Assembly (NCBI RefSeq): GCF_964204645.1
Contig: NC_134028.1
Location: 6,174,501 to 6,238,500 of the forward strand
Reading direction: 5' to 3'
From: Tubulanus polymorphus
Taxonomy: Eukaryota > Nemertea > Palaeonemertea > Tubulaniformes > Tubulanidae
Length of the DNA stretch: 64,000 nucleotides
The translations under genes were made by a program, and so were the position numbers. Shown here in pieces: positions 1 through 12,661 of this stretch (positions are counted from its first letter, which is position 1; every line of letters begins with the position of its first letter). The notes under the pieces are model-generated. The model was not told the DNA's origin, made no database searches, and worked only from the letters and a program-made list of their open reading frames with translations.

Positions 1-91
1 AACCCTCAATATTGGATTTTGGAATTTTAGGGGGGCCGTACTAAACCTGTAACAAAATTAATTTCAAACCGAAACATAAAACGACGCGTAC

Positions 92-1925
92 CTTCGAAAC
101 CGCCTCTAGTGTAATCATAGTATTCATAACCGTCTGTGTGTGAGCCACGTCGTCGCATGTTGTTCGATTGAGTCGACTCTTCACCGTACAAGTCGTAACG
201 TTGTTTCTTTTCCGGGTCGTTCAAAACGGCGAAGGCGTTTCCGATAGCTGCAAAAATAATCAGATAACAGAACGAATGTTGTCGTAACTGGCAACTTTTC
301 GAAGCTTTCATTTTGATTCTTATTTCTATCTATTACCCCCGACGTTTTCACTGACTCAATCTGCGCTGCTAAGAATTCAATCAATTAACGCAGTCAAATA
401 CATAAGACAAAGACAGAAACTGTTTTATTATGCATGACTTAGCACAATCACAACATATTCCCTGACTTCTCCCTGAGTTTCATACTTTACAAAAATCCCT
501 GATTTTTTCAGAAAACAGAAAAATCCCTGACTTTTCCCTGATTTCCAGCTAAGTGGCCACCCGGTTTTATCAACTTGCTGCTAGCTTGATCCACTCAGCC
601 GTTTCTGAAGCAAGTTCCATAGAAATAGAAGTCTGGAGTTCTGAATGTCTTATTGAAAACTGACTAATCGTAACCTGAGGAAGAATCGCACCTGTTTTTT
701 TTCATTCATGCACCGTTCAAAATGAACCCATTTGCTAAAATCTAAATTAAAATATATACCTTTGAAAGCTTCCGTAGCTCCAGGGGCTTTATTTTTGTCG
801 GGATGCATTTGAAGGGCGAGTTTCCGATACGCTTTTTTTAGATCATTTTCGGATGTATCTCGCCCTACGCCGAGAATCTGATAATAATCTTTGCATCTCT
901 TCACCCTGAAAACAAAAAGAAAATCAACTGAGATTCAAATAAAGTGCAAGATAGCAAGATCTTAGTCTGATATTGATAATACAGCGAAACCTAATCCAGA
1001 TGAGTTCAACGAATGAATATCTGAATATGGGTTTATTCTAAGTCTACTTAGTAAAACCAACCTTTTTACGGCTTCTAGCTGTTCCGGAGTATAATCCTTA
1101 GCCGCTGTGGACTCCGTCTTGGCACTGTCGCGTTGTTGTTCGGAATTTACGGACGATGAAGAGTTCTGTCTCGATGAAGATGAGAACGGCTGCCGTTGTC
1201 GAGGCCCGTTTTCACTTGTCGGACTGTCTGCATCTGAAGTAGCATCGCCGTTTGTTTGTTTGTGTTGAAGTCGTTCTAAAAGTTCTGAAATCGTGAACCA
1301 AAAAAATATTTAATAGAATTTGTGAAGTACCTGTTCAATTAAGGTGAATTGATTAACCTTTCCTAAAAATTAGCTTTTGAATATATTTAATTAACTAAAC
1401 TTAAGGTATGTCCGAGAAATGTTAGGTAGCCGGTAGGTAGATGGGTTAGGTTTGGCCCAAGACGTTGTTTGGAAACAATAGCCAGTAACAAGTCTCGGCA
1501 GACTTTTTAGAAATAATATGTACGTAGAGATAAATAATTTTAAGTTTCCAGTCTTTCATGTTTCTTGTCAGGCCAATGGCAACAGAGTCGGGCGGATTTT
1601 CAGCAATGTTTTCTTTCTATAAATTCATGCAACTGCTAGATATTCTAAAGGAGAAACTAAATCATTTTCGCTTTAGTGCTGACGATGAATCGGAACTGGG
1701 GGATGTAGACTTAAAAATGTTTTTTGTTGGAATTCCCATTTCAGATTTCTGAAATTCCCCCAGCATCCAAAGGAGGCGAAAAGTGCAGGTACCTTTGGCT
1801 CTATTCGACGGATAGAGTTTTTCTGCTTTATTTAAGAATTTCAGCGCTCGTTCGATATCGCCCGTATTGATGGCTTTAATCGCTATATTGATGCATTTTT
1901 CGCTGTCATCTTTATTGCCGTCCAT
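92..1925 (-). CDS. DNAJB12: DNAJB12/DNAJB14-like ER membrane J-domain protein (partial, 3' end outside window)
   Basis: Hsp40 co-chaperone that stimulates Hsp70 at the cytosolic face of the ER in membrane-protein quality control (family knowledge). Coding exons on the minus strand are 1793-1925, 1062-1284, 760-905 and 92-247; all junctions keep frame and give 219 residues. The N-terminus ([18 protein letters not shown]) aligns with the helical TPR-like start of DNAJB12, which is why the ATG at 1925 is preferred over an in-frame one at 1946. Next comes a Ser/Gln-rich linker, then a J domain from about residue 125, with the catalytic HPD at 153-155 and the family hallmark [11 protein letters not shown]. 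The last visible exon covers [22 protein letters not shown] and a Gly/Tyr-rich start of the G/F region. The transmembrane segment and DUF1977 should lie left of base 1; bases 1-91 are intron. DNAJB12 and DNAJB14 cannot be separated without the C-terminus. Confidence 0.93.
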
Positions 1926-3164
1926 TTTTAGAGACAACTCACGCATCCGCTTCCGCCGGGTATTAACCCCTTTATCAATCCAATATTCATTTATTGAAAC
2001 TCAAATAAGACTTTCCAAAAATGTTTTTCTAAACTTGTGCTCCTCCCTAATAAATAAGATCCTTTCGAAAATCATTCATTCGCCCAGGCTAATTCATTAT
2101 ATCCTAAATTGAGGCTAGGCCCAACTAGGTTTGTTTCGGAGCCACCCTCCTCATTCTCATTCTCAAGGTCGCTGACCGAAATTATAAAATCCCTTTTCAA
2201 AAACAATTTATTGCCAAATTTACGCCCCAATCTGATTTATCAATGCTGTCCAAATTATGGTCAAATGGTAATTCAAATGCTTTGATATCATAATGAGCTT
2301 TGAAAAGTAACTGACATTCCTCTGGAGTCGAAATCAAACTGTTTAAAGTTATGTGTATGATGAATCATGATGATGCCTGGAAACCTTCACCCTTGGCCTT
2401 GTAACAACTGGGTTTTTACTGTTCTGGGAATTCCATTCTCGTAGGCATAGGTTTAGTGTGGATACTTGTTCTTAAATATTAGTATATAGGATTTCTATTA
2501 TTATCTAGCATTTATTATTGTAGGCCTACCCAAGTTAAGATAGATAAACTAGATGAGCAAGATCTCTAAATGTTATCCAATTGATCAGTACCAGTATTTT
2601 TAGTGCCAGTGGGCCTATGGATCTTTGAATATAGTTATGTTCTCGCGCAATCTAAGCTCAAAAATGAATTTTGTGAGCTTGGACTCTCTTCTATGACGAG
2701 GCTTTCCTGCCCATTAATAGACATGAAATTTGACCTATATAGACCTGCTATGCATTATTCAGGCCTAAACAAGCATACTAGCTTACATGACATACTCTGG
2801 AATGAACTTATGTTGGTCATGGAGACCAAAATAAACCGCATACAAAAGTGATTACGTTTCAAAATAGCAGAATGATTTTTAATTCATTTGAACTAATTTT
2901 TTAATCGCTATTTTTTCTATTGTAGATATGAGAAGTGCTTATGATTGGTCACATTTCTTATCACAATGGCTTATTGCTGGACCTTGTTCTTCACTGCTGC
3001 TGATAAGATGATAGAATATCATTATAAGAAGTGTTGGTAAGAGACGTGTACTGTTGTAGCAGTGTGTGATAAGTGTCAGTCGTGCGTCAAAGCCTTGTGT
3101 AAAATTTCGCAATTTAATTGTAAAATCAGGAGTTCACGTGTCGACCAACATAAACTGGGACAAG
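1926..3164. other. intergenic region between divergent DNAJB and lipase genes
   Basis: Shared 5' region of two divergently transcribed genes, about 1.2 kb. It should hold both promoters and 5' UTRs, but I see no convincing TATA box or other motif. Short open frames here resemble nothing I recognise. A TAGGCCTA octamer sits at 2521-2528. Confidence 0.5.
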
Positions 3165-5920
3165 ATGAAAAATCTATGTTTTTATGGCGGTGTATTTTTG
3201 CTCGCTTTATATTGTGCCGTCGAAACTGTACCATTGTATTTGTATCCAAATTCCGTGCGCCATTTTAGAAATTTCGGCTTGGACCCGGAAGCCAACATGA
3301 ATGCAGTAAGTAGATTTAGGCAATACCAGTAAATGTTTGAGTGTGAGTCTGCTACAATAGAGTAAATATATTATGCATGATATACAAGGACCAGTTTGCT
3401 AGAGTACTGAAATCTGGTTTGCCAGTTTATGGGTCGGAACCCTTTACACTACCATAGTGTACCTTGAGCAAGAAAATTATCCTCATTGTCTCTCCACCTT
3501 AGGTACTAACTCAGTGCTAACTACCATAGCTCAGATGTTACTTCTTCTCAGAGTGAAATAAGAGAGATACAAATTGATAAACATAACAAAGATCACATAG
3601 TTTAGGGGTAATGATAGCAAAGTCTGAGCACATTGATCGAAGTGTACCACAAAGAATGACTTAGAAGAATATACTGGTATGTCAGTTACGTGGTATATGT
3701 CATTGACCTTCTGAGGATATTTCAACTTTGAGCACTTTTTGCGCTGAAATAGTGTTTAAGTCATAATGTGTATGCTGGAGAGTAAAGCCAGGAAACGTAG
3801 ACATTCAGTTATATACATTGTCTTTATAGTCTCAGTTGATAACTAGTAAAGGCTATCCATGCGAGGAATATGATGTTATAACGGAAGACGGTTACATTCT
3901 GACCATTCAAAGAATTCCGTATGGTCGAGGACAGAAACCAGGTCAGTAGAATGTTTGATAATCAAAACTTAATCGTTTGAGGCTAGAACCTGGTCCGATA
4001 TGAATGGTATATAGGTTGCGCTATCACTCCTCGATTCCATAGAAATTCCTTCTAAATAGAAAATGCTTTTAAAGGTGCTTGAAACTCCTTTTATTTGAAC
4101 AAAATGCCCAAAACTCCTCTCAAACTTTTGAGAAATAGGCATTTAGGAATTTTGAAATTAGGATATGAAAGTTGTGAACACTTCCTCAAAATATGAAATT
4201 TTCCTTTTAAAACACCTTGAAAACTCCTTATAGGCCTATCCAGGAATGACTGATCTGTAAACTGACCCCTGATCTGTAAACTGACCCTGATATAGCTTAT
4301 GTAGCTATGTAGAATTTTAATTTTTCTCTAGGTCCAAGAGAAGTTGTATTCTTGCAGCATGGTTTATTGGGTACGTCAACAAACTTCCTGACGAATCTAG
4401 TCAATGAGAGTTTCGCGTATATTCTGGCTGATCAAGGATTTGACGTTTGGCTCGGTAACGTACGTGGATGTACGTACGGCAGACGCCATGTGAAATTAAA
4501 CGTAAAAGATGTCGAATTCTGGGATTTTTCGTAAGTTTGTCTGAATAAATGAGTAAATATTAAAGTAAAGCCTCAGAATTACTATACCAAAAATCTGACA
4601 CTTGATAGTTCAGGACTTAGGCCTCTTTACATTTTTCTATCTTAGTTGGGATGAAATGGCGCTAAAAGACTTGCCAGCGATGATCTCACAAGCTCTAAAA
4701 ATCAGCAATGTTAAACAATTAAATTACGTCGGATTCTCGCAAGGAACTATGATTGGTTACGCCGGATTCAGCAGAAATCAGACGCTCGGCAAACAGATAA
4801 AGAGTTTCATGGCCTTGGGGCCAGTGTCGACTTTGAAATACATCGGTAGTCCACTAAAATATTTTGCCCCAATTGTGAAAGAACGGACGGTGAGTTTACT
4901 AAACCTAAGCTGTTATTACCGGGTAGCTATAGATTATTGTTTGATTAAATTGTGTTGTATTAATTTTCAGTTAGTCGATTGGTTGATTGATCTAGGTGAA
5001 TTCCTGCCAAGTGATGGTGTCATGAAATGGATTGGTAAACACGCTTGTTTATCAGAACTTTCATATGTGTGCGCCGATTTCCTCTTTCTCATTGCTGGAC
5101 AAGACGCCAAACAACTTAATAAGGTAACTTCAAACGAACTTCATGCTTTTTTCCTGAAATTTAATACGGTATTGGTATATGCGTATACCAATAAGGTTGT
5201 TAAACTTTAAACTAGGATATGAATATGATATCATAACTTTTTTGTCAATGGTTACAGACCCGTTTGCCTGTTTATTTGACTCACACTCCTGGTGGAACCT
5301 CGTGGAAGAATATCATTCACTATGGGCAGGTATATTACCATACCTTCACTGAGTCACTGTCATCATCAGTGGATTTTCAAAATAGATTAACTTTGTTCCT
5401 CATTTTTCGTAGGCCGTTTTAAATGGAAAATTCCAGATGTTCGATTATGGAAGTGCGGAAAAAAATATCGCCAAATATGGAACGGTAAATAGTGTTTTAG
5501 ATAAAACTATTCAAACTCATTTAATGTTTGAAAATGGTAATTGATTTTTTATATCTAATATTTCATACTCTGACTCAATTGTTCCATAACATCTGTCAAC
5601 GTCTCCTTGAAATTCATAGGAAATTCATGAAATAGAAGCTTCTAATTTTCAAATTTGATTACTATACATAATCTTTGTGTCATTTTCAGAATACTCCACC
5701 GGTTTACAACCCAGCTGACATGAACGTGCCCGCCGGATTATTCTGGGGTGGCCGAGATCTGCTCGCCGATCCCGGGGACGTCAACGTTTTACTTCCGCAG
5801 TTGAAGAAGGTGATCGCGAATGTACCCGTACCGTCGTTTGAACATTTGGATTTCATTTGGGCGGTGAATGCCACCGGTTTCGTTTACATGAAAATCATTG
5901 ATTTCTATAAGCTAATGTGA
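3165..5920 (+). CDS. acid lipase A (lysosomal acid/gastric lipase family)
   Basis: Secreted or lysosomal alpha/beta-hydrolase that cleaves triglycerides or cholesteryl esters at acid pH (family knowledge). Exons: 3165-3305, 3830-3941, 4332-4530, 4646-4889, 4971-5123, 5258-5329, 5413-5484, 5690-5920, giving 407 residues against about 399 for human LIPA. The start codon opens a hydrophobic signal peptide ([19 protein letters not shown]). Oxyanion-side motif LQHGLLG precedes the nucleophile elbow GFSQG (Ser182). The presumed catalytic Asp354 lies in [10 protein letters not shown] and His383 in FEHLDFIW. The [10 protein letters not shown] block and [11 protein letters not shown] are also typical. 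One oddity is RGCTYGRRH, with Cys where the family usually has Asn. The gene is a tandem paralogue of the next one, with the same intron positions and phases. Lysosomal versus secreted location, and the preferred substrate, cannot be read from sequence. Confidence 0.95.
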
Positions 5921-7577
5921 TCATATGATCTTCGATAAAAATCTCTCTTCACAAGTATTTAAGATCATTGCAGATATTCACCAAAAAAAACAAGTAAAAC
6001 TGATATCAAGTTCATTTGCAATTACGTGACCATAGTGTCAAATTTTTTCACTCAACCGTGGAATTTTTAATGTCAAATCCTGTACTTCTGAAAAATCCGG
6101 TCCTAAGCATTACGAAAAATTATTTACACACAAGATTTCATGGGTATCGAAAGAATCTAGAAATCGTAAGAAAAGTTAAATGTGCTATTTTTTATGAAAT
6201 GATTAATGAGATGAGCAATGCTATGTACATCTAGTTTTTATTATTTACTGTTTACGATAAGTCTTGAATCACTGGAGCCAGTTCCATATTTGTTGGTTAA
6301 AAGATTGAATGAATTCAAACTCCACAGCGATTTTACCTCATGACTGTGGAACTGGCTCCTACATTTAACCAGTATTCTATTTTTTACATGAAATAAAGTA
6401 TATGTATTTTATCACGGCATCTTCTGATAATTTTATGAAAATTCTATTCCATGTTGGTGCTATGTTATATCATGATATGGTATATATATATATATATAGT
6501 TTATGAAACATTCATACAATGTATTTTCTATGTGTAGCTAAATGATTATGGTTCTGAGTTTTAATGAAAAAGTATTTAAAGCACATCAATGAACGAAATG
6601 AGGATTATGCATTTTCATGTACGCTATGTTACAATTTTATGAATAATGGATGCACCTTATGTACTGTATGTTATGTTGTCATTGTTTGAAAAAATGTATG
6701 CTTGGGATAACACTACCATTGGACTGTAGGATGGATGTATATCGTTGCTACTTCAGTAACTCAAGGGTCAAATTTAACTCAGAACTGTGGAACCGGGCTC
6801 TGCTGATTGCATATTCTTGAAATTCATTCAAGTGGTCAAATATGTTTGATTAAAAGATGGTTAATAAACGTCAGATAAGTTCATTTGTAACGTGTAGCAC
6901 GCTTGTTTTATTTGATTGATAGGATCTCAAGTGCTCGACTGCAGGAATAAGAGAAAGGCATACATTTCTAAATAACCAAACCTGAGTCATGTTTAATTTA
7001 GAAAGACAATACAAAGGTACCTGGTGTTGCTTAATTTATTTGCGAATTGCTGTATTGCGTCAATATTGACAAAGTTAATCACTATCAAGACTTGATAACC
7101 TGTTACAGTTTTACTGATAACATATTTCAAAAAGCTGTTATTGTTCCGCTTTTTACTTGTATTAAATCTTCAAGTTTCTTCTGCTTCTTTATTGTATAGA
7201 ATATAGCAGAGTCTCCTATAGTCTATGATTATTGGAACCAAATGAATACTGTTATGAATCATGGAATTAGGATAACTACGCTTAGAATGGTTTGTATATA
7301 AACTAAAGCACATGTTCCTGCTTGATATTACTGTATTTACAGTGAACTCAACAAAAAGGACTCATTGTTGATAAACTGTATGCAGGTCATATGTGGGGCA
7401 TTTATGCAATTACTAATGAAGATTTATATATGAAATCTAATGACGTTTTTGTCCGCTGACATTCAATAGGTCACATGACTAACTTTATCATATCATCGAG
7501 AGAGACAGATAACATTTGTTTTGTAGTTCATTTGTGTCAAGCTTCTAGTCACTAGCTGAGCATTTCTATGCCTTAGA
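5921..7577. other. spacer between tandem lipases
   Basis: AT-rich DNA holding the lipase A 3' UTR and the promoter of lipase B. A short TA run lies near 6481-6499. An inverted pair built on GGAGCCAGTTCC and GGAACTGGCTCC at about 6267-6360 looks like a small degraded repeat. No gene seen. Confidence 0.5.
6392..6397 (+). terminator. candidate polyadenylation signal of lipase A
   Basis: AATAAA about 470 bases after the stop codon, preceded by a gene-free AT-rich stretch that fits a 3' UTR. Other weaker signals exist nearby, so the real cleavage site is uncertain. Confidence 0.35.
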
Positions 7578-10525
7578 ATGCAGATTTTTCATGTTATAAC
7601 AAGCTTGCTTATTTGTATTTCAAATTCAGCAGGAAGGTCGTACGTTGAAACTGGCACTACCTTGAAAATATGGGAATCGTTGCGAGAATATTCAGAAATA
7701 CTGACAAAGTCTGGTTTAACAATGACTCAACAGACTGCCGATGACTTTGTCAGACTGATGAGAAAATTTCATCGAATTCAAGAAAGTCTTGCAGCTGATG
7801 GACTAATGAATGGGATATTGAGTGGAAAATATGATCCGGATGTGTTCAGAAATGCTGTAAGTCTCTATCAACTTTAAACTCCTTCCTTGTTTATTTTTCT
7901 GTCTTGAAGAAACAGACCAAATGTCATCGGAATACTTACTCATTGGTTTGTTCATTAAAGATGTTTGAATATTGGACATAATTCTTTATTTTGATATTCC
8001 TTTAGAGTCAGCTTATCACAAGTAAAGGATACGTGTGTGAAGAGCATACAGTTGTAACCGAGGATGGTTATATTTTAGGATTGCAGAGAATTCCTCATGG
8101 ACGCCGCTCTCACAACAGATCAGGTAAAATCTTGGTGGGAAAATTTGATATCATTCATTTATCCTCATCAATATGGTTGGGAGTTTAACTTTTTATTTTG
8201 AACACTTCTGTGGAGTGAGGTATTTACCATGTAGTTAAAACGTGTACATATGTATTGTATTTTGTTATAAGAAATTGAAGGTCACTATGATGAAATATAG
8301 ATAAGTGAAAATATTTATTCAAAAGGCTAATAATAACCCTTAAATGAACTACCGGGTACTTATTTCAAATTTTGTCCAAAGAGAGTACCAGTGCTGAAAG
8401 TTAGAAATGGTGGGGAAGTTGCCATTAGCTCCTATTCATATGTTTGAAAGCGAAATCGAACTGTCTCGGGACAAGATGATTTTGTGAAACTGATTCAATT
8501 TTTGATTTATTTTCTGACAGGTCCTCGTCGAGTAGCTTTTCTACAGCATGGTTTACTGGCCAGCGCTACCAATTTTCTGGCAAACTCGGCGAATGACAGT
8601 CTAGGGTTCATGTTAGCGGACAATGGTTTCGACGTGTGGCTGGGAAATGTACGAGGCAATACTTATTCGAGGAAGCACAAATATCTCAATCCTGATAAGG
8701 ATCACGCGTTCTGGAATTTCACGTGAGTTTTTCATGATTATCACATTTCAAAAATATGATTTCAACCCAAACCAATTTTGTATTGATATATGCTCAAATT
8801 TTCCGTTACTATAAGTAAGATGACCGCTGAAGGTTTTTTCAAGAAAAAACCGGTGAAAATCAGAATTTTAAGGTTGCTTGGGACTTCAGATTATTCTCTG
8901 CTTTGTTTATCAAGGGCATTGAGTTTGTCGGGTTGTCTAGCATCACCAAGTGGGCATGATGTCCCTGGACCCCTAGTTAATCTTTGCATTTTTCAGCTGG
9001 GACGATATGGCCTCCAAGGATTTACCGGCAATGCTGGACTACGTGCTGAAAGTAACCAATCAGACACAGCTAGTATACATCGGTCACTCACAAGGTACAA
9101 TGATGGGATTTGCGGAGTTCAATCGGAACAAGGAACTCGCAGAGAAAGTGCATACTTTTGTCGCTCTAGCTCCTGTAGCCAACATCAGCAATATGATCAG
9201 CCCGATCAAAGATATTCTACCATTCGCTCATGAATTAAAGGTATTTCTACTTCGAAGATTGTGATAGTACATGTATAGTTCATTCCGTTTTATATTGAAA
9301 TGATGGGAAAATGTGATTTTTTAAAATAATTGCAGGTGATTTATGAATTGTTTGGCACTGGCGAATTTTTTTCCAGTTCAAAACTGATAAAATGGTTTGT
9401 CAGAACAGCATGTAGAGAACCTTGGGTGGAACTCTGCGAAGATTTCATATTTCTGTTGGCCGGATTTGATTTTTCTCGCCTGAACACGGTATGTAATTCA
9501 ATTTTCTATTACTGCATCAAGTCCAAAGTAACATCTAGATGCAAGTAACCTGAATGAACTAAGTAGATAACACAGAAAGCCTACATTGTTATCCATAAAG
9601 GATGTCCCATTGATCACACCTGCCCTTGAAGAAATTTGTCCACTTCCTTACTACCCCCTCCCATTGTCCACAGTAGTCCAAAGTTCATAAACCCCTCGAC
9701 CTTGGACGTTTTTTTCTTGGACGTTTTTTTCATTTTCCCTTAAACTATCAAATTAGAAAATAAACATAGAAATAGTCACACAGTATTTGAATGAATCTTT
9801 CAGACAAGGATTCCAGTGTATCTGTCTCATACTCCAGCTGGAACATCAGTAAAGAATATGGTTCACTATGCACAGGTAAAGATGGGGTCCTTTAGTTAAA
9901 ATTTGACCGTGGATCCTGAATATGTTATATCTACGTAATTTTAACTCAATTGTCAACTCTTCAATTCACAACTGGGAGACTCCTGGGTCCAGATGTTCCA
10001 CATTATAAGCCTTTTTATTCGCATTATGAATCAGATACGGTTTCTTTTCTAAAGGCAGTGAAATTAAGACAATTTCAAATGTATGATTACGGAATGGAAG
10101 GAAATATGAAGATTTATCATCAGGTAAACTGCTGAAAATAAAGGGAGTTTAGAGATACAGGATTTGCAGACTAGCAAAACTTTTCTGGTGCATCTGGGCA
10201 CACTGCGATCATAACATGACACCATTATTTGCATATGATTCACAGACAATGTAATTCGATATGAATTGTATATTTCAATTTTCAGATCACTCCTCCAATT
10301 TACAACGTTTCTACGATGAAAACTCCAGTTGTTTTATACTCGGGAGGAAAGGACTGGTTGGCAGATCCGACAGATGTAAAGCGTTTGATTCCACAACTCA
10401 AAAATGTCGTTCGCAATCGTTTTATTCCGTCGTACAACCATCTCGATTTCATTTGGGCAATTGACGCTAATAGGATGGTCTATGATGATTTGATAAATTT
10501 TCTCAAAAGGTCTTTGCTACACTAA
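7578..10525 (+). CDS. acid lipase B (lysosomal acid/gastric lipase family)
   Basis: Paralogue of the upstream acid lipase with the same predicted ester-hydrolase activity. Exons: 7578-7856, 8006-8123, 8521-8722, 8997-9240, 9336-9488, 9804-9875, 10055-10123, 10286-10525, giving 458 residues. Exons 4, 5 and 6 have exactly the same lengths as in lipase A (244, 153 and 72 bases), and all phases match. Signal peptide [18 protein letters not shown] is followed by about 70 residues before the common SQLITSKGY block, so the N-terminal pro-region is much longer than usual. Catalytic elements: LQHGLLA, GHSQG (Ser231), [10 protein letters not shown] (Asp402) and NHLDFIW (His431). The second half of exon 1 is rich in charged and helix-forming residues and resembles nothing I recognise. 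All catalytic residues are present, so the enzyme is probably active. Confidence 0.95.
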
Positions 10526-10695
10526 GACTTGTCAAATCCTGAATTGAATCTAATCTAGAGTGAGAATGGGATTTTCAATCCCAAATCTCGATTAAGTGGC
10601 TTTAACTGGAATTTAGGTTTTACTTCAATACCATTGATTCGTCAGTATTTTACTTATGTCCATTGAGAACTCGGTTAATGTAACTACCGGTGATG

Positions 10696-10701
10696 AATAA
10701 A
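10696..10701 (+). terminator. candidate polyadenylation signal of lipase B
   Basis: AATAAA 171 bases after the stop codon of the second lipase, a usual distance for a short 3' UTR. Confidence 0.5.
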
Positions 10702-11061
10702 TAGAAATATGTTCATAATTCAGTTAATTTTTTACTGATTCTCTTCACAATCCACTAAATTAGACAGATAACATTATCAATGCAGAAAATACACTAGGTC
10801 ATAGCTTAACGGTATGTACTTTCAAGTGAATAAATTGCATCCAACCTAAACCCATATATTCTTGTTGCCTCCATGTCTACAGGATCAGGTGTGACTTTTT
10901 TTTTTTGCTTTGAACTGCCCTACCCCACGTGAAGCTCCATGGTCAGTTTAATATTTGGTCCATCTAACCAAAAACCCATTTCAACTATTATCTGTAATTC
11001 GACAGTCTCAGCAATTCTTAGGTCATCCGAATTAAGTGAGTTCTTCTGCAAAGTTAATTTT

Positions 11062-11214
11062 GGGGTCATTCATTTATTACGTACGCATGATTAGGGGAGA
11101 GGTCAGTGCAATTGCGTACTGTAATACTTAATGTATATGAAAAAAAAGCCGTTTTGCGTAGAGGGGTGTTGAAAAATTCAAATTTTATGCGCACGTAATA
11201 AATGAATGATCCCC
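11062..11214. mobile_element. MITE with GGGGTCATTCATTTATTACGT ends
   Basis: A 153-bp element with terminal inverted repeats of about 26 bases: GGGGTCATTCATTTATTACG at the left, and the same word with one inserted A at the right, read on the minus strand. It has no coding capacity. A diverged relative is at 31607-31793. No clear target-site duplication was seen. Confidence 0.75.
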
Positions 11215-12661
11215 TTGATCAAGTATTTTAGAGGATAGATGTACCCTGGAGTAATCATTTGAATAATTACTCCAAGGATGTACTAAGTCCAAAGCAGTAT
11301 TCGTACTTCACTGTATATTGGTTGTCTGCACCACAATGGAAGGTGTATCGGATATATTGCCAGTCCAGTCTCCTAACAAGGTAGCTTCGCTGTGAAGTGC
11401 TTTTGTGCCGACTCGAATGAGAGCCAAATGGGTTTTAACACCTGCAACAGCTGTGCAAAAACGTGGATGTCAACTGCTAATTGAACAATACAGCGTACAA
11501 GCCACAATTTCCAGTTTCAGGGCAAAATCATGAAAAAATACTTCCAATAAACAATTACCTAACCAGAACAGCATGATTTCATGTATAAAAAGTTTCATTT
11601 TTATTATTACTAATATTTATTCAAAACGATTTGCGGCATTTCTTTTTTTATTAAAATTGCTTTCATGTTTTTTGGTGTTATTAGTATGAAGAAGTTGAAC
11701 GTTTTACTCTGAACATTGCACAGTTTTCACAGGTTTTTTTTTTAATAGAAAACTCACGACAACCTCTCGTGACAACTAACAAACATTTGATCAAATCTAA
11801 AAACTTCCAGATCGTCGCACCAAGCCCTATTACACTTTTCATACTTTTGCGGTTTTCTTAATTTGCATCTCCGATGAAATGATACTATTTACAAGATAAA
11901 ATGACAAAAATGTACACGTACATGATATTAGGCTGCATCTATGGGCAGAACGCTCGAATGTCTTCAATTCAATTTTATACCACGCCCAGACAGCGGGACT
12001 CGGCTCCGCAGTAGCCGAGATCGAGTCGAAGACTCAACCTTCGAACAACTGCGGAATCAAACCCCTGAGCCTACCCATCGTACTACGAACACGAAATGAA
12101 CTAATATCTAAAACACAATTTCGAATATTCCAAAAACCAAATATCTTAAAACGATCATTTCGTACGAAACTTTTAGAAAGCGACGCAATTCGAAAAAAAA
12201 TCTGTTCAGTGGTTTTTACATTTAAAACGATGCATTTCACTCGGAAGAAAATTACGAGAACGCTAAAAGCTAAATTCGGAGTGCTAGGCACACACAGAGC
12301 CAAATAACCGTTTCGGTACAATTTTACGGCGTGAGAGTCAGATACCAACTAGGAAAAAAAATACCATCATTATCATAATATTATTATCAATATTTAAATA
12401 TATATATCTTATAAAAAAATCGACGCAGAGTTAATCTCGCCAGACGTTCGAGTGTTGTAATGTAAATGCATGATGAATGAGAGAATTTTCAGCGGCGCCA
12501 TCTAATGGGATTAATCTTTGTTTTTACTTTTTTTCTTATCTTATCGATGAACGTTGTTGATGCGAGGACAGAATGAACGACGGTATTATAGAGAACTAGT
12601 CGATTCGCGTCTTCTAAAATAAAAACTTTCCTTTTCCCGTTCGAATATATATATAGTACAT
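11215..12661. other. probable long 3' UTR of H2A.Z and spacer
   Basis: No gene seen. On the minus strand, AATAAA words at 11616-11621 and 11600-11605 could end an H2A.Z transcript with a 3' UTR of about 1 kb. Nearer the stop codon the DNA is AT-rich, with TATATA runs. A 104-codon minus-strand frame here has no recognisable similarity and is judged chance. Confidence 0.3.
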
